A program made the translations under genes and the position numbers. Positions 8,811 through 15,955 of a DNA stretch of 64,000 bases are shown piece after piece. The notes beneath the pieces were generated by a model. It saw only the letters and a program-made list of their open reading frames with translations. It was not told the origin of the DNA and ran no database searches. This DNA is from Lachnospiraceae bacterium (GTDB taxonomy: Bacteria; Bacillota; Clostridia; Lachnospirales; Lachnospiraceae). Every line of letters starts with the position of its first letter. Position 1 is the stretch's first letter. The stretch spans positions 62,001 through 126,000 of the forward strand of contig JAGAMG010000011.1 of NCBI GenBank assembly GCA_017624835.1. The letters run 5' to 3'.

Positions 8811-9572
8811 TTACTCTGCTTCTACAACCTCTTCGATATCCTCAGCTGCTTCTGCATCTACTGCAACATCCTCAGCTGCGTAAACAGCCTCACCCTGATT
8901 AGCTTCGATAACAGCGTCTGCCATCTTGGAAACGATTAACTTAACTGCTCTGATAGCATCATCATTACCGGGGATGATATAATCTAATTCTTCAGGATCA
9001 CAGTTGGTATCACCAATACCAATTAAGGTAATTCCAAGAGAATGAGCCTCCTGTACACAAATCTTCTCCTTCTTAGGATCTACAACGAAGATTGCATCAG
9101 GGATTCTGGTCATATTCTTGATACCGCCAAGGTTCTTCTCCAACTTATCCCATTCTTTCTTTAACTCGATAACTTCCTTCTTAGGCAATACATCGAAAGT
9201 TCCGTCTTCTGCCATGGTCTCGATAGCATGTAATCTATCAATACGGGACTGGATGGTCTTGAAGTTGGTAAGCATACCACCCAACCATCTCTCATTTACA
9301 TAGTACATACCGCAACGCTCTGCCTCAGTCTTAACTGCATCCTGCGCCTGCTTCTTGGTACCAACGAAAAGAATAGTACCGCCCTGTGCTGCGATTTCAG
9401 AAATTGCCTTGTATGCCTCATCAACTTTACCTACAGACTTCTGCAAGTCAATGATGTGGATACCATTTCTCTCAGTGAAGATGTAAGGAGCCATCTTAGG
9501 GTTCCATCTTCTGGTCTGATGTCCAAAATGAACACCTGCTTCAAGTAACTGTTTCATAGAAATAACGCTCAT
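8811..9572 (-). CDS. rpsB: 30S ribosomal protein S2
   Basis: 253 residues beginning [20 protein letters not shown], the hallmark S2 opening with the RRWNPKM motif after it. It has the conserved [13 protein letters not shown] and [12 protein letters not shown] segments and a GIPAV-like PDAIFVVDP block. The last 25 residues are an acidic tail ([16 protein letters not shown]) common in Clostridia. The start ATG has GGAGG seven bases upstream. A structured leader and a strong promoter precede it, so it is transcribed independently of the flagellar locus. Confidence 0.98.
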   Translation of the reverse strand: MSVISMKQLLEAGVHFGHQTRRWNPKMAPYIFTERNGIHIIDLQKSVGKVDEAYKAISEIAAQGGTILFVGTKKQAQDAVKTEAERCGMYYVNERWLGGMLTNFKTIQSRIDRLHAIETMAEDGTFDVLPKKEVIELKKEWDKLEKNLGGIKNMTRIPDAIFVVDPKKEKICVQEAHSLGITLIGIGDTNCDPEELDYIIPGNDDAIRAVKLIVSKMADAVIEANQGEAVYAAEDVAVDAEAAEDIEEVVEAE

Positions 9573-9579
9573 GTCTTTA

Positions 9580-9742
9580 CCTCCATTTGGTTAGAATCTT
9601 CCGTCATCCCTTACCGGGAAATTGTTTACAATTTCCTGTGTCGTAATCCGCGTTAAGAATCCGACAAGCTCTGATAACTATCCATCATTTCCTTTCGGAC
9701 ACCATTATCAAATCAGGATGCGTGTTTTTTAGTCACAACAGT
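9580..9742 (-). promoter_or_regulatory. Structured 5' leader of rpsB, candidate S2 autoregulatory RNA
   Basis: About 165 bases of untranslated RNA separate the likely transcription start from rpsB. It contains a perfect 8-bp hairpin, GGAAATTG-TAAA-CAATTTCC (9617-9636), and a GNRA-type loop, CC-GAAA-GG (9691-9698). An outer pairing CTGAT...ATCAG surrounds the latter, and a TGTCG...CGACA pairing lies in the middle. Ribosomal protein leaders of this length often bind the encoded protein to repress translation. I do not recognise a specific Rfam family, so this is inference from structure and position. Confidence 0.45.
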
Positions 9743-9745
9743 GCG

Positions 9746-9774
9746 ATTATAACATAAAAAAACCCCTATTGCAA
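9746..9774 (-). promoter_or_regulatory. Promoter of rpsB-tsf, overlapping the upstream terminator
   Basis: TTGCAA (9769-9774), a 17-base spacer and a perfect TATAAT (9746-9751). The -35 lies in the loop and inner arm of the terminator hairpin that ends the flagellar locus. Confidence 0.8.
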
Positions 9775-9783
9775 GGGGTTTTT
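9756..9783 (-). terminator. Terminator closing the fla/che locus
   Basis: AAAACCCC-TTGCAATA-GGGGTTTT followed by further Ts on the minus strand. It begins at the stop codon of the MltG-like gene. The A and T flanks are symmetrical, so it could work in both directions. Confidence 0.8.
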
Positions 9784-10414
9784 ACTTACCTATTATAATA
9801 TTTGCAATTTCAATTTCTGAAATCCCTTTGGGAATCTCATATACACCAGCTCGAACGCTTTTACTATAACCATTGTCACAGAGATAATCATCCAAAGGCT
9901 CTATATCTGTAATCAATCCGGCTTCATACAAAAGCCTGCATGTTGTATAAGAACAAATTCCTTCCGGTATCGTAAAAATTACAAGCTCAGGATTATCCGA
10001 TTCCTGTATAACAGCGCCCTCTTCTGCCGCCAATTCCTGATTGGGCACTCCTGTACTCTCCGTTGTAACAGGCAGTGGTGTCAATTCCTGCACCTCCATA
10101 CTTTCCGGTATAAGAGTTTCCGACGTCTGCGTTTGTGCTTCCGCTTGTTGACTTTGCCCTTCCGCTTCCTGTTTCTGTGCAACATCAAACTCTATTGTAG
10201 GCTTTACAGCTTCCTGCTCATCCGCTTGGGATTCCTTTTTCCCCTGCACATCCGCCAACGTAATAGAATCACTCTTTACCATACCTAATTGAAGAGCCCT
10301 TGCACATATTTCTTCATCAGTCAAACTTTCTTTTTCCTTAGGAAGAATACAAAAAATTATGGCAGTAATCAAAATCCCAAGCCCAAGTCCTCTTAAATAT
10401 GATTTTAACTTCAT
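9782..10414 (-). CDS. Membrane-anchored protein with a YceG/MltG-like N-terminal (LysM-like) domain, no catalytic domain
   Basis: 210 residues. A basic start and one membrane helix (GLGLGILITAIIFCIL) anchor it. A Gln/Glu/Thr-rich linker follows at about residues 60-135. The last 70 residues (FTIPEGICSYTTCRLLYEAGLI ... RAGVYEIPKGISEIEIANII) resemble the small LysM-like module found before the catalytic domain in MltG/YceG lytic transglycosylases. The catalytic domain is missing, so enzyme activity is not expected; wall binding outside the cell is a reasonable guess. It is the last gene of the flagellar locus, 17 bp after the SwrB-like gene, and a terminator overlaps its end. Function is not established. 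Confidence 0.7.
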   Translation of the reverse strand: MKLKSYLRGLGLGILITAIIFCILPKEKESLTDEEICARALQLGMVKSDSITLADVQGKKESQADEQEAVKPTIEFDVAQKQEAEGQSQQAEAQTQTSETLIPESMEVQELTPLPVTTESTGVPNQELAAEEGAVIQESDNPELVIFTIPEGICSYTTCRLLYEAGLITDIEPLDDYLCDNGYSKSVRAGVYEIPKGISEIEIANIIIGK

Positions 10415-10431
10415 AAATGTACATCCCTGCT

Positions 10432-11190
10432 TTAACTATTTTTAAACAAATCAATTACCAGCTTAACCTCACCAACTCCCAAACCAAGCTCTTTGGCAAT
10501 TGCCACATTCGATTTTCCTTGTCTATGAAGCTCCAATATTTTAACATTATTATTTCGCCTGTCACCTTCTGTATCCTGTATAAAGCTGATATCCTGATTC
10601 TCCTGATTAGGCTCCTGCCAATGCTCACTTTCTGCAAGCTTTTCCTGTTCGCTTTCAATTTCCATTTCAACGGATCTTTGCAATCTTTCAATTGCTGTTT
10701 CGGAATAACTTGCCGGAGTTTCAAAAACAACTCTTTCCGGTGCAAGCTTTTGAAAACTGCTAACTGCTGCTTCCACCCCTTTTGTTGTCTCTTCCGCTTC
10801 CTTTACTGTTTGATTTACCTTAGAAACCGTATCCTTTAAATTCGTATGCTTACTGTTTAACATATCATATAGGAAAAGCGCTTCCTCGTGATTTTTATGA
10901 ATTTCTTTCAGCACTGTATCTGAATATTCATTTACAGCCATTATTTTTTCATTGGTCAGTCGTTCCAACGAACGCTCCGTTTTTTCTACTGCATAGCCCA
11001 CCGCCTCATTCACAACATCCTCAACATGAGCTTTAATTTCACCAAATTCCTTGGAAACCATTTCTTTGATTTCTTCCTTTGCAAGAATCTTGGTCTCATC
11101 AGAGGTTGTTCCTTTTGTATCGGAAATAAAAAAGCTAACAGTAAAAACCACCAAACCTGCGAGTAAAATGATAATTTCAACTAATCCCAT
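10432..11190 (-). CDS. SwrB/YlxL-like (DUF6115-type) membrane-anchored protein with C-terminal helix-turn-helix
   Basis: 252 residues. An N-terminal membrane helix (VEIIILLAGLVVFTVSFFIS) is followed by a long charged coiled-coil region (about 35-130), a variable acidic linker, and a C-terminal segment GKSNVAIAKELGLGVGEVKLVIDLF that looks like a short helix-turn-helix. B. subtilis SwrB has the same layout and the same position between sigD and rpsB; SwrB promotes assembly of the flagellar export apparatus there. Orthology is inferred from layout and synteny, not alignment. It is longer than SwrB (about 167 residues), mainly in the linker. Confidence 0.6.
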   Translation of the reverse strand: MGLVEIIILLAGLVVFTVSFFISDTKGTTSDETKILAKEEIKEMVSKEFGEIKAHVEDVVNEAVGYAVEKTERSLERLTNEKIMAVNEYSDTVLKEIHKNHEEALFLYDMLNSKHTNLKDTVSKVNQTVKEAEETTKGVEAAVSSFQKLAPERVVFETPASYSETAIERLQRSVEMEIESEQEKLAESEHWQEPNQENQDISFIQDTEGDRRNNNVKILELHRQGKSNVAIAKELGLGVGEVKLVIDLFKNS

Positions 11191-11206
11191 GGTACAAATC
11201 CATTCC

Positions 11207-11509
11207 TTATATTTTCACGTCAAAACCTTGCTGTCCCTTTACAACCACACGGTCCGTTGTTTTCTGCTTTGGTTTTTTGCTTCCACCATTGCCATGATAT
11301 TCATTAGAGCCCTTTTCCTTAGCATCAAACTTTTTGTTATGCCAATCTGCATTGTCACTACTGTGAACATCTCGCATACGATGTTCTATTTCCTTCTTTT
11401 GCTCCTGACCGATTGTTGTCTGATGAATAAACCCTTTATTATCTTCATTCTGTTTTATTGTTGTAAAGTCCTGGGTTCTTGTAATGGTAGCAATCTGAAG
11501 ATTCGACAA
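11207..11509 (-). CDS. Small charged protein of the flagellar locus, unknown function
   Basis: 100 residues, soluble, with no membrane segment. The N-terminal third (TITRTQDFTTIKQNEDNKGF) looks ordered. The rest is lysine- and asparagine-rich, probably disordered, and ends KGQQGFDVKI. The start is TTG, preceded by GGAGG ten bases upstream. It lies between fapA (14 bp gap) and the SwrB-like gene (16 bp gap). Position and spacing argue that it is a real, co-transcribed gene. I do not recognise a characterised family. Confidence 0.65.
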   Translation of the reverse strand: MSNLQIATITRTQDFTTIKQNEDNKGFIHQTTIGQEQKKEIEHRMRDVHSSDNADWHNKKFDAKEKGSNEYHGNGGSKKPKQKTTDRVVVKGQQGFDVKI

Positions 11510-11523
11510 TTCCTTCTATCCTC

Positions 11524-13113
11524 CTATAACGGCGCCATCTTTACCTCTCCGGCAATTTTCTCAAATCTGCAATACTTGTAACTGCTTTGAATAATGGTGG
11601 AAACATCTCCAATAATAATTGTTGTTCCGGGATATACCTCTCCTGTAACCTTTACACAAGCCTTCTGCGCCGGATTTATCATTGCCTGCATGGATTTCAT
11701 CAAGGAATTCTTCTGTGCAAGCTCTTTCTTCTTTGTTTCCACAAGCTGTGCCTTTTGCTTTACAAACATAATCTGGTCTTCACTGAATTTCGCACCCTTA
11801 GCACGCTTTTCCGCGAAATTCTCCAATACCGGCTGTGCAGATTTGATATCCTGCACAATCTCCATAATATCCTTTTGTAACTGCACATATTCAGCCTTTA
11901 CCTGTGGACTCACACCCACCTCTACTACAGTAGATGAACCCATGACAGCGCCCAGAGTCTTTACTTCAATTCTATGTGCAGCCTGCACACGCCCACCGGT
12001 AATAAACCCTCTCTTACCGGAAACAATAATTTCTGTTCCTGCTGTTACTGTGCTGTGCAAAATAGATTCTGTACTCACATATCCGTCTGCTTCTGCAGTA
12101 GCATTCTCCAAAAATTTAGCAACAATATTACCGCCGGCCTGTAAGGTTCCCTTTGCCATACCATTCATGCCTCTTGCAATAATAATATTACCACCTGCCT
12201 GAATATGGGCACCTTCTACCACACCATTAATAATGACATTTCCGTTTGCCTTTACAATATAATTAGAAGATACATTACCATTTATCTGTACATTACCTTC
12301 AAACTCTATATTTCCGGTAGAAATATCTACATTTTCTACCTCGTAAACATCGGATACAAATACTTTATCATCCACCAACACCACATGTCCGTTTACCATG
12401 GAGCTGATAGAAAGCTTATCTGCGGACAGCTCAATATTATGACCATACTTTAAGCTTACCTTCTTTACATCTCTGGGCTTAATGCGGGCACCTGAAACAG
12501 TAAGACCTGCTTCTCCCAAATCTGCCGGAATAATCCTTGCAAGCACATCCCCCTTGCTACAGTGATTAATCATACTTAAATTAAAGAAGTCCACACTACC
12601 ATCATCTCGCATGGCAGGTTTTGCATGCACATCCGTGTTAAAATAATACTCAATCTTTGCATCCGTTCCATGACGTGGCTCTCGTCCTTCTGCTACAATC
12701 AAATCCGTCCCATAAATACCTTCCGACTGGAAATGATCCTGCAAAACATCCATACGGATACCTGATGTAATATTCTTGTAACGCAAATCCTTTATAAAAC
12801 CATCAAAGGTAAGCCTGCTTCCTGTCTCTGATGGCGGAATAAAACGTACAGTTGCAAGCATATTATCCTCACTGATTTCCACTGAGTACTGCTCCATAAT
12901 TTCAGGACATTCTTTCATTTCTAAAAAACACACAATCTCCCTATGTTCCACCACATGCTTCTTTAACATGCTGATATCATAGTTGATTTGTAGATTATCC
13001 AAATAAGCGGTAAGCTCATGCAATCTGATTTCTTCCCCACCTTCGCTGGGTGGCACTAACCTGACGCCTACACCACCGGTTGCCTTTACCAACTGAAAAT
13101 AGCCATTGCTCAT
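11524..13113 (-). CDS. FapA/DUF342 family polymer-forming protein
   Basis: 529 residues. The central region (about 230-380) has the regular Gly/Asn/Val pattern of a right-handed beta-helix, as in NGNVIINGVVEGAHIQAGGN and GTLQAGGNIVAKFLEN, typical of DUF342/FapA. The N-terminal region (about 1-200) includes RLTFDGFIKDLRYKNITSGI. The C-terminal part is a coiled coil with an MKSMQAMINPAQKA segment. Family members are linked to surface polymers, cell-shape or flagellar loci, but the biochemical role is unclear. It sits 19 bp after sigD, consistent with a late flagellar or surface role. Confidence 0.8.
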   Translation of the reverse strand: MSNGYFQLVKATGGVGVRLVPPSEGGEEIRLHELTAYLDNLQINYDISMLKKHVVEHREIVCFLEMKECPEIMEQYSVEISEDNMLATVRFIPPSETGSRLTFDGFIKDLRYKNITSGIRMDVLQDHFQSEGIYGTDLIVAEGREPRHGTDAKIEYYFNTDVHAKPAMRDDGSVDFFNLSMINHCSKGDVLARIIPADLGEAGLTVSGARIKPRDVKKVSLKYGHNIELSADKLSISSMVNGHVVLVDDKVFVSDVYEVENVDISTGNIEFEGNVQINGNVSSNYIVKANGNVIINGVVEGAHIQAGGNIIIARGMNGMAKGTLQAGGNIVAKFLENATAEADGYVSTESILHSTVTAGTEIIVSGKRGFITGGRVQAAHRIEVKTLGAVMGSSTVVEVGVSPQVKAEYVQLQKDIMEIVQDIKSAQPVLENFAEKRAKGAKFSEDQIMFVKQKAQLVETKKKELAQKNSLMKSMQAMINPAQKACVKVTGEVYPGTTIIIGDVSTIIQSSYKYCRFEKIAGEVKMAPL

Positions 13114-13132
13114 ATTCCTTCTCCTATCATGA

Positions 13133-13927
13133 TTAGTTGTCTGCCAATATTCCCATGTATTTTCCCATCTTATCCTTCATTTTCTGTAACGCCCTGGTAT
13201 GAAGCTGTGAAACTCGGGATTCCGACACCTCAAGAATACTGCTGATTTCTTTAAGTGTCAGTTCCTCATAATAATATAATGTAATGACTTTTCTTTCTTT
13301 TTCCGTAAGCAGCTCCAATGTATCCCCCAATACCTTGGTTAATTCCGCTTTCTCAATGCTTTCCTCCGGGCTGTCAAATCTTGCTGTCGTATTTCTACTA
13401 TAATCCTGAGATACATCACTGCCCTGCTCCATATACTCATTTAAAGATACCAATCCGGTAATCTTCATTTGTGACTGCCATTCCACATATTCCTCATCGG
13501 AAATTCCAAGAGCCCTTGCAATATCTTCATCAGTCGCTGCTTTTCCCGTATTTTGCTCTATTTCTTTAATTACGGTATCAATTTTTTTCTGTTTTTGACG
13601 TATGGTACGAGGTATCCAATCCATCTTTCTTATCTGGTCCAGAATGGCACCCCTGATACGAAGACTGGCATAGGTTTCAAACTTTACTTCTTTTAAGTAA
13701 TCAAACTTATCAATAGCATCAATTAAACCAAAGATTCCATAACTTACCAAATCTTCATATTCCACATTATAGCCTAAATACATACTAAGTCTTCCTGCCA
13801 CTACTTTCACTAACGGCGCATACTCTACAATGATTCTTTCCCTCATCTCAGGAGACTTACAGTTGGCATATTCTTCTAATAGTTTCTTTCTGCCGATTTC
13901 ATCCATGGAATTTTCCGTACCCTCCAT
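13133..13927 (-). CDS. sigD: Flagellar RNA polymerase sigma factor SigD/FliA
   Basis: 264 residues. It has regions 2 (VVAGRLSMYLG, EDLVSYGIFGLIDAIDKFD, ETYASLRIRGAILDQIR), 3 and 4 (LTEKERKVITLYYYEELTLKEISSILEVSESRVSQLHTRAL). WIPRTIRQKQKKI is typical of the FliA/WhiG group. It directs late flagellar, motor and chemotaxis genes and is held in check by FlgM, whose gene is not in the window. As in B. subtilis it sits near the far end of the fla/che locus, so its level depends on transcription through more than 30 kb. The start ATG at 13927 is kept; its ribosome site is poor, and an ATG seven codons in has a GGAGG that is rather distant. Confidence 0.96.
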   Translation of the reverse strand: MEGTENSMDEIGRKKLLEEYANCKSPEMRERIIVEYAPLVKVVAGRLSMYLGYNVEYEDLVSYGIFGLIDAIDKFDYLKEVKFETYASLRIRGAILDQIRKMDWIPRTIRQKQKKIDTVIKEIEQNTGKAATDEDIARALGISDEEYVEWQSQMKITGLVSLNEYMEQGSDVSQDYSRNTTARFDSPEESIEKAELTKVLGDTLELLTEKERKVITLYYYEELTLKEISSILEVSESRVSQLHTRALQKMKDKMGKYMGILADN

Positions 13928-13941
13928 CTAGCATCCAAACA

Positions 13942-14220
13942 TTACTGTTCTGACTTTTTTTCTTCTCCCTCGATGCTATCTGCATTTTCTTCCGAAGCAG
14001 CTTCCGCTTCCAATTCCTGCTCTTTTGCTTTTTCTGCATTCTGTCGTTCAAAGGAATCCAATGTCCCTTTCAAGACACTCCCCAAAATATAAAAAACGAC
14101 CAGCACAATTAACATAGAAGTTAATTGTCCTAATATGCTCTTATTCTGTATTAAATTTATGATGCAGGTAACCGCCCCGGCTACCAGCATCAATATTAAA
14201 GGTATGTATTTTCTCTTCAT
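13942..14220 (-). CDS. Small two-helix membrane protein of the flagellar locus, unknown function
   Basis: 92 residues. Two membrane helices (YIPLILMLVAGAVTCIINLI and LTSMLIVLVVFYILGSVL) are followed by a charged, Glu/Ala-rich tail. It lies 12 bp after cheD and 14 bp before sigD, with an AGGGGACGG ribosome site, so it is co-transcribed. The short hairpin topology with a long acidic C-terminus suggests a small membrane accessory protein; no known family is recognised. Confidence 0.65.
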   Translation of the reverse strand: MKRKYIPLILMLVAGAVTCIINLIQNKSILGQLTSMLIVLVVFYILGSVLKGTLDSFERQNAEKAKEQELEAEAASEENADSIEGEEKKSEQ

Positions 14221-14229
14221 GACCGTCCC

Positions 14230-14243
14230 CTGTTATATAACAG
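14230..14243. repeat. 14-base perfect palindrome at the cheD stop codon
   Basis: CTGTTATATAACAG, overlapping the cheD stop and lying just before the ribosome site of the next gene. Its function is unknown; a protein-binding site or a small mRNA hairpin are both possible. Confidence 0.4.
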
Positions 14244-14721
14244 TCTCACTCTTTCCTACTGCCCTGATATGAAATTCGCCTGTTTCCGGAAAAAAGGTTA
14301 CAGTACGACCGTAATTTTTCCCGGTATCCTCTGCCAATATGGGTATATTTAATTCCTTAAGCTTTTTCTTGGATGCTTCCACATTACGTCCACCAATCTG
14401 CATCATATCATTTTGGCTCTGAAAATTAAACATTGTGGCTCCACCGGCGATTTTAGCAACCATATTGCTTCGTCTCGCACCCAATTTTTCCATTTGGCGA
14501 ACTAACTCAACAATGCCCGTATCCGCAAATTTTGCTATATTCTGTTGACTATTTCGAATCGCAGTACTATCCGGCAACATAACATGTGCAAGTCCGCCAA
14601 TCTTGGTACCGGGATCCCTGATTGCAACGCCTACACAGGAACCAAGCCCCAAAGTGGTTACCCCATTAGGGCTTACACAGGTCTTCAAATCTGCCATTCC
14701 CACCTTAATTATTTCACTCAT
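14233..14721 (-). CDS. cheD: Chemoreceptor glutamine deamidase CheD
   Basis: 162 residues. It deamidates glutamines on chemoreceptors and is the partner of CheC. The catalytic Cys is in TLGLGSCVGVAIRD and the His in GLAHVMLPDS. The KIAGGATMF segment is also characteristic of the family. It follows cheC by 62 bp. In the B. subtilis type of adaptation, CheC, CheD and CheYP form a feedback loop on the receptors. Confidence 0.95.
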   Translation of the reverse strand: MSEIIKVGMADLKTCVSPNGVTTLGLGSCVGVAIRDPGTKIGGLAHVMLPDSTAIRNSQQNIAKFADTGIVELVRQMEKLGARRSNMVAKIAGGATMFNFQSQNDMMQIGGRNVEASKKKLKELNIPILAEDTGKNYGRTVTFFPETGEFHIRAVGKSETVI

Positions 14722-14783
14722 GTCCGCTTCCTTCTTTATTGTATAATACCTGTTTTACAGAATCACTAGTATTTTCTCCACCC

Positions 14784-15410
14784 TTACATATCTACGGGAA
14801 TTCCCAAAGATGTAAGTATCTTAGAATAAGATTCAATATCCGGTATCAAAATAAAGTAGCCATCGATTGAAATATCATCATAAAACTGTGACTGAATCAA
14901 TAAAATTCTGTCACAAAAAATTCCAAACTGTATTGCCGGAACACTCAAAATAGCGCCTGCCATATCAACAGTAAGTGCCGGAGGCGTTGGAAATATTTTT
15001 AAATTCGTCAAGGACGACAGGGAATTCAAATATGCACCTGTAATAATATTTCCCACTTCCTGCATTGCAGACAATTCAATATCTGAAAATGTATCCCCTT
15101 CGGGAGCCATTCCCATCATCAGCTTATTAATCAGATGCTTTGCACTTTGTTGCTCCACAAGAAACATCATACTTCCGGTAATATCACCCTCCACACCAAG
15201 ATAAACTCCCAGCATGATTTGCTCTTCACCGCCCATCAAAGCACCGACTTCCGAAAACTCCAACAGCTTAACCTGAGGAACCTTCATATCCACTTTACAT
15301 TGGAGCATTTGGGAAAGTGCCGTCATGGCATTTCCCGCTCCAATATTTCCGATTTCCTTTAATACATCAAAATAGTTTTCTGTAACTTTTTCCAGGCTGA
15401 TTTCACCCAT
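14784..15410 (-). CDS. cheC: CheY-P phosphatase CheC
   Basis: 208 residues. Two phosphatase motifs with Glu and Asn are visible: NYFDVLKEIGNIGAGNAMTA near the start and SAMQEVGNIITGAYLNSLS in the middle. CheC dephosphorylates CheY-P and is stimulated by CheD. It lies between cheW and cheD as in B. subtilis. Together with FliY, also encoded here, it provides signal removal in place of CheZ. Confidence 0.95.
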   Translation of the reverse strand: MGEISLEKVTENYFDVLKEIGNIGAGNAMTALSQMLQCKVDMKVPQVKLLEFSEVGALMGGEEQIMLGVYLGVEGDITGSMMFLVEQQSAKHLINKLMMGMAPEGDTFSDIELSAMQEVGNIITGAYLNSLSSLTNLKIFPTPPALTVDMAGAILSVPAIQFGIFCDRILLIQSQFYDDISIDGYFILIPDIESYSKILTSLGIPVDM

Positions 15411-15436
15411 AAACCGCTTCTCCTTATTACTTAAAG

Positions 15437-15937
15437 CTATACGTTGTCCTCAAGAGTAACAGAATTTAAATCTAAAAGGGAAATCAATTCGCCGTTATGC
15501 TTACCTACTCCGCTGATAAAAGTTGCTTTTCCTTCTGTAGAATCATGTGCAACTTTCTCAATCTGGCTAGTGCCAAGCGTTACAACTTCTTTCACCTCAT
15601 CAACGATAATTCCCACATTACCTTCCTGCTCCAATTTCAAAATAATTACTCTGGTAGCTCTGGTAATCTCATCAGCCGGTAAATCCATTTTTAAACGAAT
15701 ACTCATTACAGGAATTACCTCACCACGAAGGTTGATAACCCCCTTCAAATAAGCCGGCACCTTAGGTACTCTTGTAATATTCTGCATTCTTACAATATTA
15801 TCAATATATCCGATATCAATACCATACTGTTCATCACCCAAACGAATCACAATATATTGAACGGTTTCTTCAAAGGTTTTACGCTCATCACCGGCTTTGT
15901 TAAGTTCATTTATACTCATAAGCTGCTGCATATCCAT
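15437..15937 (-). CDS. cheW: Chemotaxis coupling protein CheW
   Basis: 166 residues, a single CheW beta-barrel domain (TVQYIVIRLGDEQYGIDIGYI, VINLRGEVIPVMSIR, VDEVKEVV). It links receptors to CheA at the membrane. The N-terminal extension of about 25 residues is short and polar. The gene follows cheA by 18 bp. The ATG at 15937 has a GGGAG site ten bases upstream. Confidence 0.96.
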   Translation of the reverse strand: MDMQQLMSINELNKAGDERKTFEETVQYIVIRLGDEQYGIDIGYIDNIVRMQNITRVPKVPAYLKGVINLRGEVIPVMSIRLKMDLPADEITRATRVIILKLEQEGNVGIIVDEVKEVVTLGTSQIEKVAHDSTEGKATFISGVGKHNGELISLLDLNSVTLEDNV

Positions 15938-15955
15938 ATGGTTATCTCTCCCTTC

